Below, one piece after another: positions 47,348 through 56,069 of a stretch of 64,000 nucleotides of DNA. The stretch is from an uncultured Alloprevotella sp. (GTDB lineage Bacteria > Bacteroidota > Bacteroidia > Bacteroidales > Bacteroidaceae), in contig CALUNU010000012.1 of the NCBI GenBank assembly GCA_944322095.1, forward strand, positions 1-64,000. The letters run 5' to 3'. The translations under genes were made by a program, and so were the position numbers. The notes under the pieces are model-generated. The model worked only from the letters and a program-made list of their open reading frames with translations, was not told the DNA's origin and searched no databases. Within the stretch, counting starts at the first letter, position 1. The number at the start of each line of letters is the position of its first letter.

Positions 47348-48433
47348 TTACTTTTGAAAGAGTGCTAAATATTTTTCGGCGCAAACGTCGATAGAATAGT
47401 TGGCGCGGAAATGTGCTTTGAGCTTTTCGGGTTCGATGCGCCGGTGGAGGAAGCGGAGGAGGGCTTGGTGATAGGCTTCTTCGCTGACGGCTGAGAGATA
47501 GCCCGTTTCGCCGTCGGTGACGACGTCGGGGATGCCACCCACGGCGGTGCAGACGGGGGTGAGCCCGCAGGAGAGGGCTTCGAGCAGACTGATGGGCAGG
47601 CCCTCGAAGCGCGAGGTCAGGCAGAAAACGTCGGCGCAGAGCAGGTAGTCGCCCACGTTGCTCTTTTCGCCGAGAAAATGGATTTTGTTGCACGCGGCCT
47701 GTTGCAACCGCTTGCCCTCGTCGCTGCCATAGCCGGCCCCAAGAACGAGTAGGCAGAAGTCGGTGCCCTCTTTGTCAAGGCGGTTGAACGTGGAAATGAG
47801 CAGGTGTTGGTTTTTCAGGGCATCGCACCGGGCCACGTGGATGAAAACGGGAGTGGAAGCGGTAGCTTTGTAGCCGTTCACTTCTTGCCTTACAGCGGAT
47901 AGGGCGGCCGACGGTGCCACGGTGGAACGGCCGTTGTCGATGTGCGGAGCGGGGGGCAGGTGGTAGAAGCGGACGAACGATTCTTGGCAGAGGCGCGAGA
48001 TGGTGACGGGACGTATCCACCGCCGGGCGTAGAAAAAGCGGTTGATGCGCTTTTGTGCCGACGCTCCGCTGGCTTTTTCGGCCACGCTGTGCAGCGTGTG
48101 GAAGAACCTGATCTTACGCCGCGTCATGGCCAGACGGAAAACGTAGGGTATGACGTTGAGATGACAGTGGACAACGTCGGGCCTTTCGCCGAGGATGAAC
48201 TTTTCGACAGCCCGCACTTTGCTAAGCGAGAAACCGCGCTCAAAGTGCAGGGAGCGGAAGCGAACGGCGGGCGAGAGAAACTGTTTGTTGAAGGCCCGCC
48301 CCTCCGGTGCATCGTCGAGCAACATGCAAAGGGTAACGTCGTGCCCGCGCCGCGCCATTTCGTTGGAGAGATCGACCACAAACTTCTCTGCTCCACCCGA
48401 GCTGAGGGAATAAACGAGTTGTATGATTTTCAT
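47348..48433 (-). CDS. Family 4 glycosyltransferase
   Basis: A 361-residue GT-B enzyme starting MKIIQLVYSLSSGGAEKFVVDLSNEM, with DVVHCHLNVIPYVFRLA, PVFIHVARCDALKNQHLLISTF and the donor-site motif CLTSRFEGLPISLLEALSCGLTPVCTAVGG. It resembles enzymes adding hexoses to capsule repeats. It starts 3 bases after the polymerase gene ends and is separated by 93 bases from the next glycosyltransferase. Confidence 0.92.
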   Translation of the reverse strand: MKIIQLVYSLSSGGAEKFVVDLSNEMARRGHDVTLCMLLDDAPEGRAFNKQFLSPAVRFRSLHFERGFSLSKVRAVEKFILGERPDVVHCHLNVIPYVFRLAMTRRKIRFFHTLHSVAEKASGASAQKRINRFFYARRWIRPVTISRLCQESFVRFYHLPPAPHIDNGRSTVAPSAALSAVRQEVNGYKATASTPVFIHVARCDALKNQHLLISTFNRLDKEGTDFCLLVLGAGYGSDEGKRLQQAACNKIHFLGEKSNVGDYLLCADVFCLTSRFEGLPISLLEALSCGLTPVCTAVGGIPDVVTDGETGYLSAVSEEAYHQALLRFLHRRIEPEKLKAHFRANYSIDVCAEKYLALFQK

Positions 48434-48436
48434 AGG

Positions 48437-49642
48437 TCAGGCGTTAAAAAGTGACTGTTGCTGATTTTTTCGTGAATCGATGAACCCCCAAAAAGCACAT
48501 AGGCACATGATGGACGTAGTGAACAATATGGTGTGAGATGTTAGAGATATGATAAGAAAAGAGATAAGACTGACGACTGTTGCCACTCGTAACGTTGAGT
48601 TGCGTAGCGTGAAGCATTTTATGAGAAGCAAGATGAAAATGGAAGAATACATGATGAGGCCGACGATGCCATAATCGTAAGCGGTTTCAAGAAATTCATT
48701 ATGAGCGCTATATTCCATATCTGGAAGCTTGACTACGGCGTTGTAGCCATGACCTAACCATAAGTCCGTTCCTTCTGATTTGTCTATTTTGTTATATACA
48801 TCTTTGAAAAGAGAATCACGTCCGCTGCCTCCATCTTCAGAAATGTTTTCAAAACGTTCGATGACGTTAGCTAATTGATCTGGAAAGAAGGACGTAGCGA
48901 TAAGATAGAATGCTGCGGAAATGAATATAAGATAGAATAAGTTTTTGATTTTCCCCAAGATATGGGTGTTACCCTTGAACAAGTAGAACATTATTATTGA
49001 GAGGACGAAAGCAATAGTGCCGGTACGTTTCCCGGCCAAGAGAACAGCTATGCCTATAACGATGAGAAATAAATAAGTTTTTTTGTTATTAAACAGAATG
49101 GTGAAAGGAATAAGCGTGATCAAAAAGTATGATTCAATAAAAGACCATTTATATTGAAGCGTCTGCAGTATAGTGTAGTTGTTCAGGAATAAGATGAAAA
49201 AATAAACAACGAAGAAGAATGTAACTCGGTGGAGCTGTTTCTGGGTAACATTTATTTTTGAGAATAGCGTGTAGAAAAAAAGATATATATAGATCCAGAG
49301 CGACATGGTCGTGAACTGGTTGACGTATGCTTTTAGTCTGTCAATATCTGTACTGAAAATAGTATGAAAAGCAAAGTATGCGGCAATGATGAAGAACAAT
49401 ATTCCCAATCCTTTCAGCTTTATGCAGGAAAAATGAAAGAAGAAAATGGATGTTAGAACCATAGCTAATTGTGTAATGGATTTGAAAAGACCGACGGCAG
49501 CAGCATTTTCTGTTTCAAATCCCATAGCAAGGGCTATCTCATCCATTCTATAAGCATCAAAGCTCAAGTAAATATATATGATGAGCGAAAGGAAAAAGGT
49601 AAGAATGCAGATGGCATTAACAAACTTATGAGCGGAAAACAT
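48437..49642 (-). CDS. wzy: O-antigen polymerase (Wzy-like)
   Basis: A 401-residue polytopic membrane protein with about ten to twelve hydrophobic helices and a large periplasmic loop around residues 270-310 (NIVERFENISEDGGSGRDSLF, then WLGHGYNAVVKLP). This layout and the GYNA/HNEFLE loop motif fit the O-antigen polymerase/ligase family. The gene is very AT-rich, like the flippase after it and unlike the rest of the window. Its start overlaps the end of the flippase gene. Confidence 0.8.
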   Translation of the reverse strand: MFSAHKFVNAICILTFFLSLIIYIYLSFDAYRMDEIALAMGFETENAAAVGLFKSITQLAMVLTSIFFFHFSCIKLKGLGILFFIIAAYFAFHTIFSTDIDRLKAYVNQFTTMSLWIYIYLFFYTLFSKINVTQKQLHRVTFFFVVYFFILFLNNYTILQTLQYKWSFIESYFLITLIPFTILFNNKKTYLFLIVIGIAVLLAGKRTGTIAFVLSIIMFYLFKGNTHILGKIKNLFYLIFISAAFYLIATSFFPDQLANVIERFENISEDGGSGRDSLFKDVYNKIDKSEGTDLWLGHGYNAVVKLPDMEYSAHNEFLETAYDYGIVGLIMYSSIFILLLIKCFTLRNSTLRVATVVSLISFLIISLTSHTILFTTSIMCLCAFWGFIDSRKNQQQSLFNA

Positions 49643-51134
49643 GACTTTTTATGAATTTGCGGTTGTCTTTGGAAAGAACGAGAAAGTAAGAAAGTGTGCC
49701 TACGATAAGAAATGAAGAACAAATGGTAATGATGATCTTGCTCCAAATGCCGTCTGTTGATGAATAAATGGCATAAAGGATGGGCGTTGTCAGAGCGAAC
49801 AAAAGCAAGCAGGGGAGGAGTACCTTGTACACAAATTCTTGAATAGGAATCTTGGCTTTGTTTTTTACGAACCAGATGCGAATATATAGGAGAATAAGAT
49901 TGATGATAATCGTTATGGTAAGAACCGTGTAGGGTTCTGCCCCACATTTAAGCAGTACGTAAGAGATAGGTAATATGAGAATCATTACACTACTGATGCA
50001 GAGAAAATAGTTTTTTATACTTCCCGAAGCTTGCATAATGAACATTAAGGGGGAGGAAAACAATTCGATGTAAGAATTGAGCAACATAAGTCTCACAAAA
50101 ATGGAACAGTAGGGCGGTACATTTCCTAACCATATGGTAAGAATTTCATGAGATGATATAAGAAATACGGAAGTGATGCAGAAATAAATGATAAAAGCAA
50201 ATTTCGTCGTTTGGGATGTGATGAAATTTAATCTCTCGTAGTCATGTTTTCTATAAGATTGTATGATTTGAGAATTAGAAGATTGAAAAATGCTGGAAGA
50301 AAAAAAGAGCAGTTGAGAATTAATGACATTGGCTAATCCATAAGCCGCATTAACTGCTGTTCCAAAGAAGATATTCAGCAGGACATTAACACCCTGAATC
50401 TTTCCTAAGTTTGCAATTCCGCCGAACAGATTCCAACTGGCAAAACCTATCAATTGATGGAAGCATGTTTTGTCAATGGTGATTTTTAAGCGGATCTGTT
50501 TTATGGAGATGTATGTAGAAACGAGATATAGAATAAATGTAATGATGGCTATTATTAAGCAACCATAAGCATAGAATATGAGCTTATCACTATCAATATA
50601 AACGAGTAAGATGGCAATTGCCAGTTTGAGGAATACATCAATTATGCCAATAACAGAAGACAAATAAATCTTTTCATAAGCTATCAGTATTGCTTGTTGT
50701 GGAATGCTGATTATGTTTAAGATAAAAGAAATAACTACCGAATGAAAGACCAATATAGCGGCGTCTAAGCGGCCAACGGGAAATTTCATGAAATTCACCA
50801 TGAAATAAAGGCCTACGGTTTCACTAAGAATAAATACAATGATGGCCAGTAAAATATGAATGGTGAATGACGTGCTGTATAAAGTTGATATTTTAGAGTT
50901 ATTTCCAGTTGGTATTTCGTATGAGATATGCCTTTGGATGGAGACAATGAGAGAACTATTTAATACCCCAAAAAGAGCAATAAATCCAGCTATTACAGAA
51001 AAAATGCCATAATCGTCAGTACCAAGTTTGTTGAGTACTATTCGAACACTAATAATACTGACAAGAGCTGTCGTAATAACTCTAATATATTGAGCTATTG
51101 TATTTTTAATGATGATTTTGTTTTGCTCTTTCAT
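49626..51134 (-). CDS. wzx: Polysaccharide flippase (Wzx-like)
   Basis: A 502-residue MATE/MVF-fold membrane protein with about 14 helices. The N-terminus NTIAQYIRVITTALVSIISVRIVLNKLGTDDYGIF and the central GIANLGKIQGVNVLLNIFFG are typical of Wzx. It should move undecaprenyl-linked repeat units across the inner membrane for the Wzy polymerase. It overlaps both neighbours and shares their low G+C. Confidence 0.9.
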   Translation of the reverse strand: MKEQNKIIIKNTIAQYIRVITTALVSIISVRIVLNKLGTDDYGIFSVIAGFIALFGVLNSSLIVSIQRHISYEIPTGNNSKISTLYSTSFTIHILLAIIVFILSETVGLYFMVNFMKFPVGRLDAAILVFHSVVISFILNIISIPQQAILIAYEKIYLSSVIGIIDVFLKLAIAILLVYIDSDKLIFYAYGCLIIAIITFILYLVSTYISIKQIRLKITIDKTCFHQLIGFASWNLFGGIANLGKIQGVNVLLNIFFGTAVNAAYGLANVINSQLLFFSSSIFQSSNSQIIQSYRKHDYERLNFITSQTTKFAFIIYFCITSVFLISSHEILTIWLGNVPPYCSIFVRLMLLNSYIELFSSPLMFIMQASGSIKNYFLCISSVMILILPISYVLLKCGAEPYTVLTITIIINLILLYIRIWFVKNKAKIPIQEFVYKVLLPCLLLFALTTPILYAIYSSTDGIWSKIIITICSSFLIVGTLSYFLVLSKDNRKFIKSHVFRS

Positions 51135-52293
51135 TGTTTATTAGAAGTTGCATTTGTTTTCTATCTGTTTCTAATGTCATCAATTCTTTTGCATAGGTAG
51201 CAATGTCTTCTCTATTGACATTTTCGAGAAATGAATCTAAAGTTTTAATGTCAGAATCTTCATAGAAGATGAATTTATCGTTATCTATCCATTTTTTTGC
51301 TACTTGCGAGGATATAATTGGTAGACCGCAACATAAGTATTCAGATAGTTTTGTGGGTGAAGCAACAGCGTTCATAATGACGTTGTCGCGTAAGAGAAAG
51401 GCAATGTCTGCCGCGTTTAGATATCTATGCACTTCATTATTATCAACTGATTTGACAATGCAATCATTGATAAGGTGAGTGTACTTGTTTTCAATTATTG
51501 ATAAAGCTTCTTCTTTGTTTAAAGTAAGAATGAGATATTTTGAGTTGGGGTGTTGTAGTTTATAGTCAGAGAAGAATTTCAAAGTATCTTCAAACCTTTG
51601 CCACCTATGTAGTCCACCTGAATAAATAAAAAGTTTTTGCGAATTTTCCAACTCAAATTGTTTTCTCATAGATTGTCGAATTTCAGGCGAATAGAAGAAT
51701 AGTCGGGAGTCGGCACTGCATTTGTAAACATATAGTTTTTCTTCCTTTAAGAAGGGGTATTTTTTTAGTAAGAACCTTTTCATTTCAGAGGATTGGCATA
51801 CGATATATGAAGCCCTTTTCATGCCACGTTCTTCTAAAAAGTCAAAATATCTACTGAAACGTTCATCGTGCTTCTTTCCTGATGTAGAATAATCATATTC
51901 TTCTCGTGTAGCTCCGTGCACATCTATAATGCATTTTGTATGCTTAGGGATGAAACGTAGAGCTTGCCATGCGATAGAAAATTCTCCTATAATATATGAT
52001 GGCTTTTTTAGAAGATATATAATCAATAGGCAAAAAGAAATCCAGAAAGAGTTTAGTGCTTTAAAGAAATATTTCCCGTAAGAAAATGGTAAGACAGGAA
52101 TGTAGTACTTATGTTTAATTCCTTCGTTTAAAAGGAATTTATACTTACGTAAATGTATGAAATGGAAGATTGAAATGAATGCAATTTCAATAACATCGTT
52201 TGATAGCCTAAAGGCTAAATCTTTATTGATGTTTTTTATTCGACGGATTTCTCCTGAGTTTTGTAGATATGAAAAGTGGATATGAAAAATCAT
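51106..52293 (-). CDS. Family 4-like glycosyltransferase
   Basis: A 395-residue GT-B enzyme. The N-terminus MIFHIHFSYLQNSGEIRRIKN is followed by CIIDVHGATREEYDY and SYIVCQSSEMKRFLLKKYP; the C-terminal half has LFIYSGGLHRWQRFEDTLKFF, DIAFLLRDNVIMNAVASPTKLSEYLCCGLPIIS. The donor-site glutamate region is KLSEYL. Function is inferred from the locus. It overlaps the pyruvyl transferase gene by 4 bases and the flippase by 29. Confidence 0.82.
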   Translation of the reverse strand: MIFHIHFSYLQNSGEIRRIKNINKDLAFRLSNDVIEIAFISIFHFIHLRKYKFLLNEGIKHKYYIPVLPFSYGKYFFKALNSFWISFCLLIIYLLKKPSYIIGEFSIAWQALRFIPKHTKCIIDVHGATREEYDYSTSGKKHDERFSRYFDFLEERGMKRASYIVCQSSEMKRFLLKKYPFLKEEKLYVYKCSADSRLFFYSPEIRQSMRKQFELENSQKLFIYSGGLHRWQRFEDTLKFFSDYKLQHPNSKYLILTLNKEEALSIIENKYTHLINDCIVKSVDNNEVHRYLNAADIAFLLRDNVIMNAVASPTKLSEYLCCGLPIISSQVAKKWIDNDKFIFYEDSDIKTLDSFLENVNREDIATYAKELMTLETDRKQMQLLINNERAKQNHH

Positions 52294-53480
52294 AATATTT
52301 TGATGATGTTGTTCATGAATTGATTGTAAAGAGATGAGTATTTTTGGGTAAAAATCTCTTCTTGTTTTCTATCAAAAGTCATAATTGCAGATAAAACATC
52401 ATGCGGTTGTGGTTGTTGAGACGATGAAAGATTGGTATAGTAGGAAAGTAGCTGTGCTCTTTCCAGTATATCGTATATTTTGCTTGATATTAAGTTCTTT
52501 CCCCCTTTCTTGTAAGCGTAGTGATCAAATATATATATGGGTACTTTGTTGTGAAGTGCTACGATCATTGGGTGCATTCTTTGACCAATATAGCCACTAG
52601 AATATCTGATGATGTTATACCAGTCTAATGGTGATAGAGGTACATCAATTTTTTTGTCGCATTTAATTTTGATACATCCCTCGGGCATTGCTAAATTAAT
52701 AACAAAGAATCCATTCTTATGGAGAAGTTCATATAAACTATCATACCAAGTCTGGTCGTACAGATTATGACAAAAGCTTAGACAAACGTATTTCTCTGGA
52801 AGATTAAACTTGTTGATAGTATCTTCTTTTGTTCCGTCTATAAGAACATTGTTGTTAAATCCAAAAACAGGGTCAGGGGTTATTGGGCTTTCTTTATTAA
52901 TCAATTTTTTTATAATACCTTGAGTCCATCGATCTCTGACGGTTATAAATTTAAATTTTTCAAGGGATTTCCGCATTTTGGCTTTTTCGAAGAAGGAGCA
53001 CTTTCCCAAATCTAAGTATTGTGCGGAAACAGATAAGCCTATTAATGTAGGAGATGCGTCTTTGGCGTTCTTAAAATCTCCCCAAAATGGGTTAGGAATT
53101 TTATGATCGGAACTAACGTTAGTATATCCAATAATAGTTTTCCTACTTAAATGGATTCTTTTAAGTATTGGAATATAACTAAATACAGCATCACTGCCAA
53201 CGATGATGTGTGTTATGTTTAATTCATCAATTACATTCTTTACGTCTTGAGAAGTGAAGCATCTTCGTGTCGTAGGTATGAATTGATTGATGAAACTTTG
53301 ATGTTCTATTTGCTGTTCGGGGCTAATGCTGCGCAAATAAAATCTTTCTAGATCTTGGGGGTACCAATTAATAACTATAATATCGTATCCTTTTTTTTGA
53401 AAGAATGATATAGTTGAAAGAGTTTGCAGTTGAGCTCCAAAGTTGCATGCAGCATGATATGTAAGTAAACCAATTTTCAT
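52290..53480 (-). CDS. Polysaccharide pyruvyl transferase family protein
   Basis: A 396-residue member of the WcaK/CsaB family, with MKIGLLTYHAACNFGAQLQTLSTI at the start, HIIVGSDAVFSYIP, SVSAQYLDLGK, CLSFCHNLYDQTWYDSLYELLHK and YIGQRMHPMIVALHNKVPIYIFDHY. The family adds a ketal pyruvyl group from phosphoenolpyruvate to sugars, giving the polymer negative charge. It is the first of a low-G+C block with a glycosyltransferase, flippase and polymerase. Confidence 0.85.
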   Translation of the reverse strand: MKIGLLTYHAACNFGAQLQTLSTISFFQKKGYDIIVINWYPQDLERFYLRSISPEQQIEHQSFINQFIPTTRRCFTSQDVKNVIDELNITHIIVGSDAVFSYIPILKRIHLSRKTIIGYTNVSSDHKIPNPFWGDFKNAKDASPTLIGLSVSAQYLDLGKCSFFEKAKMRKSLEKFKFITVRDRWTQGIIKKLINKESPITPDPVFGFNNNVLIDGTKEDTINKFNLPEKYVCLSFCHNLYDQTWYDSLYELLHKNGFFVINLAMPEGCIKIKCDKKIDVPLSPLDWYNIIRYSSGYIGQRMHPMIVALHNKVPIYIFDHYAYKKGGKNLISSKIYDILERAQLLSYYTNLSSSQQPQPHDVLSAIMTFDRKQEEIFTQKYSSLYNQFMNNIIKIL

Positions 53481-53965
53481 TTTCGATGATTGTAAGTTTA
53501 GGTTTCTGTAATTTTTATTGAAATCATCCGCCCATAGAGCAGGAGGGTGTTCTTTGCTATGCGTTTGCTGTCGCCTGAGGTGTGCATGATTGGATATTTA
53601 ACGTGCGGCACGGCGGAGCCTGCCGCAAGGGGGTGGCGGGCTTCACCGATCTGTTTTTAAGAAGATGGATGTTGGCTGTTGAAAGTCCTGAATTTCCGCT
53701 TGCTTGTTGCAACGCCGCGGCCGTTTGTAAAAACGTGGCTTTTGTTTGTATAAACGCCGGTGCAGCTTGTGAAAACGCGGGCTGCGTTTTAATGATCGGG
53801 GCGCTGCGTGCCGGGATGGATGTGGGGCCGGTTGTTGCGTTTCGCGGGTGCAGGCGGCAAGCCTCGCGCTGTGGATGCAGGCGGGCGTGTGGCGGCTCCG
53901 GGCCGGTGGTGGCGGGGCGGAGCTATCGCTGCAAAGGGGGTGATTGTCTGTGCGTTGGGCGGCGG
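53481..53965. other. 485-base intergenic stretch with a degenerate ~21-bp tandem repeat
   Basis: No gene is convincing. Bases 53704-53786 contain four degenerate units of about 20-22 bases, each with TTGT near its start and AACG in the middle. The rest is G+C rich with no recognised signal. It separates the AAA ATPase gene from the low-G+C block. Confidence 0.55.
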
Positions 53966-55135
53966 TCAGTACGTCAGGCCGAAGGCCCAGAGGGGGACGA
54001 CGTTGGCGTAGCCTGTTTCGATGTCGTCCTTGACGACGTAGCCTTGCGGGTTGCCTTGCAGCTGGCGCTGGCCTTTGCCGCGGCCGCCCACTTCGAACGT
54101 GAAGCCGTCGATGAGGAAGTCGGCCGTGGGCGAGGTGATGACGTCGTGGCGCACGCGCGTCTGGTTGTAGAAGAACGTTTCGCGCACGTTGCCGCGGTTG
54201 CCGCCGTCGTGGCCGAGCACGGCCATGAGGTTGGGGTTGTCGAGGTAGATTTTCTCGACCTTGCCCAGTCCGCGGATGCCGCCCGTGGCGGTGCGGAGCT
54301 GGCCTATCATGCCGGCGCGTTCCATATAGAGGAGATAGTCGGCCACGTTGTTGCGGCTGATGCCGGTGGTCTCGGCGAGGGTGGCCATCGAGGGCTTGAA
54401 GGGGGCTCCGGCGGCCACGACCATGAGGAGCTGCTTGAGCTTGCGCCCCGTGGCCACGTTCATCCCGGCATACAGGGGTATGTCGCTCTCCATCGTCTGC
54501 GTAATGACCTGTTCGAGCTTGATTTCGAAGTCTTCGTCGCGCCCGAAGGGGTAGTAGCCGCGGCGCAGGTAGTCGTTGAAGAGGGGCAGGGGATGGAGGG
54601 TGCCGGGTATTTCGGCGCGGTGGTGCAGGATGTCGTCGAGCGTGAGGACGGGGGCCGTTATGCCGTGAAAGAGCCGCAGGTATTCGCGGAAGGAGAGCCC
54701 TTGCATCTCGTAGATGGGTGCGCGGCGGCTCAGATCGGCCATGCCGCGGTAAATGTCGAGGACGGACGAGCCGGTGAAATAGACGTGCAGGTCGGGGTAG
54801 GAGTCGTAGATTTGTTTGAGCTCGCGCGACCAGTTGGCGTATTTGTGTATCTCGTCCAGCAGGAGATAGCGTCCGCCTTGCTTGCTGAGGGCGTCGGCCA
54901 GGTCCACCAGCGTGTGGTCGGCAAAATAGAGATTGTCGGCCGAGGCGTAGAGGGTGCCTTCTACGGGAAGGGCTTGCCTGGCATGTTGCAGCAGCAGGGT
55001 GGTTTTGCCCACGCCGCGCGGGCCCATGAGGCCCAGCATGCGGTTGCCCCAACGGATGTCGGCGTATTTATAGCGTACGAACGCGAGGTCTGTGCGTTTG
55101 ACGAGTTGGTGAAAAATGGCGTACAGGCGTTCCAT
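53966..55135 (-). CDS. AAA_14/DUF4143-type ATPase
   Basis: A 389-residue ATPase with Walker A GLMGPRGVGKTTLLL at about residue 36, Walker B GRYLLLDEIHKY, sensor-like HVYFTGSSVLD, and the AAA_14/DUF4143 layout with a winged-helix part around KPSMATLAETTGISRNNVADYLLYMERAG. These ATPases are widespread in Bacteroidales, often in variable loci, and their role is unknown. It is on the same strand as the glycan genes but does not belong to a known polysaccharide function. Its upstream region holds a 59-bp element that recurs at 55901. Confidence 0.85.
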   Translation of the reverse strand: MERLYAIFHQLVKRTDLAFVRYKYADIRWGNRMLGLMGPRGVGKTTLLLQHARQALPVEGTLYASADNLYFADHTLVDLADALSKQGGRYLLLDEIHKYANWSRELKQIYDSYPDLHVYFTGSSVLDIYRGMADLSRRAPIYEMQGLSFREYLRLFHGITAPVLTLDDILHHRAEIPGTLHPLPLFNDYLRRGYYPFGRDEDFEIKLEQVITQTMESDIPLYAGMNVATGRKLKQLLMVVAAGAPFKPSMATLAETTGISRNNVADYLLYMERAGMIGQLRTATGGIRGLGKVEKIYLDNPNLMAVLGHDGGNRGNVRETFFYNQTRVRHDVITSPTADFLIDGFTFEVGGRGKGQRQLQGNPQGYVVKDDIETGYANVVPLWAFGLTY

Positions 55136-55152
55136 AGGCAGAGGTTTGGCTG

Positions 55153-55160
55153 CAAATGTA
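55153..55160 (-). promoter_or_regulatory. Predicted -7 element of the AAA ATPase gene
   Basis: TACATTTG on the minus strand, 17 bases before the start. The 59-bp repeat with two inverted repeats begins 4 bases upstream of it and covers the -33 area, an operator-like position. Confidence 0.6.
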
Positions 55161-55164
55161 CGTA

Positions 55165-55223
55165 TTTTGCACTCACACAGTGCAGCTTTTGCCAGAAAAC
55201 TGCACTCATGCGGTGCAATTTTT
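55165..55223. repeat. 59-bp element, copy 1 (two inverted repeats)
   Basis: The element contains GCACT-ACACA-like spacing-AGTGC at 55169-55184 and TTGCAC/GTGCAA-type arms around 55200-55218. It differs from copy 2 (55901-55959) at three positions and has the same orientation. Confidence 0.85.
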
Positions 55224-55273
55224 CGGTCCTCGGCCTGCCTGCTGCGCTCTTCCGGCTATTTTTCTGTGAATAT

Positions 55274-55825
55274 TCAGCGGAAGATGGCTTTATTATGGAT
55301 AAATCTCCCGGGCTCTTTGTGCGAAATGACTCTTGCGGGCACACCGGCGGCCGTTGCGTTCTCGGGGATGTCTCTTGTCACGACGGCGCCGGCGCCGATG
55401 GTGGCGTTGTTGCCGATGTGTACGTCCTCGACGATGCAAACGTTGGGGCCGATGTAGACGTTGTCGCCGATGACGGCGGGAGTGCCTTTGTTGCTGCCGA
55501 TGGAGAGGAACTGGCTGACGTTGCAGTTGTTGCCGATGACGGTTTTGCCGTTGATGACGATGCCTACGCCGTGTCCGATGTAAAAGCCGTAGCCTATTTT
55601 TGTGGTTCGCGGTATCTGGATGCCATATTTGGTGGTCAGGCGTTTGTGCATCAACACGGCCAACGGGTAGAGCAGGTTCTTCCGAGAGGCGAACCTCAGC
55701 CAAAAGCAGTAGTTGAAGCAGTGGTTGCGTCCGAAGAGCAGGTAGCGAAGGATAGTTCTACCCCCCCCAGTTTTTCCTGTATATCGCTGATAATCAGTCT
55801 GTACGATGCGAAGTATTTCTTTCAT
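55274..55825 (-). CDS. Hexapeptide serine acetyltransferase-like protein with an in-frame G8 run
   Basis: A 183-residue O-acetyltransferase with a left-handed beta-helix: GYGFYIGHGVGIVINGKTVIGNNCNVSQFLSIGSNKGTPAVIGDNVYIGPNVCIVEDVHIGNNATIGAGAVVTRDIPENATAAGVPARVISHKEPG is the CysE-like repeat region. The coding G8 run (55761-55768) is near the N-terminus in KTGGGRT and keeps the frame open; 9 or 10 Gs would break it. It is the third gene of this type in the locus. ATG 55825 is chosen because the upstream frame is promoter and repeat sequence. Confidence 0.88.
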   Translation of the reverse strand: MKEILRIVQTDYQRYTGKTGGGRTILRYLLFGRNHCFNYCFWLRFASRKNLLYPLAVLMHKRLTTKYGIQIPRTTKIGYGFYIGHGVGIVINGKTVIGNNCNVSQFLSIGSNKGTPAVIGDNVYIGPNVCIVEDVHIGNNATIGAGAVVTRDIPENATAAGVPARVISHKEPGRFIHNKAIFR

Positions 55826-55900
55826 GTTATGATGATTTGTAGCGCTGCTTGAAGTCCTTATCCGAGGTTTTCGCTGTCTGCGGCGTCTGGTAAGCTTATT

Positions 55901-55959
55901 TTTTGCACTCATACAGTGCAGCTTTTGCCCGAAAATTGCACTCATGCGGTGCAATTTTT
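55901..55959. repeat. 59-bp element, copy 2 (two inverted repeats)
   Basis: Direct repeat of the element at 55165-55223, 736 bases away and flanking the acetyltransferase gene on its upstream side. No ATPase gene follows it, which suggests loss or rearrangement of one, or a shared control site. Confidence 0.85.
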
Positions 55960-56069
55960 TGCTTTTTGCCGTTGCCCGTGGGCTTGGGCGTGGTGCAGCC
56001 GGTGGTAGCGGGCCACGAGCCTTGCGGCTCCGTCGGTGCGGCTGCTGAGGGGTGGGGCAGGGGCCCCGT

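Noticed and set aside
53582..55852. Long plus-strand frame across the ATPase and acetyltransferase genes
   Set aside because: It runs against two recognised genes and contains low-complexity Val/Ala/Asp runs typical of antisense frames.
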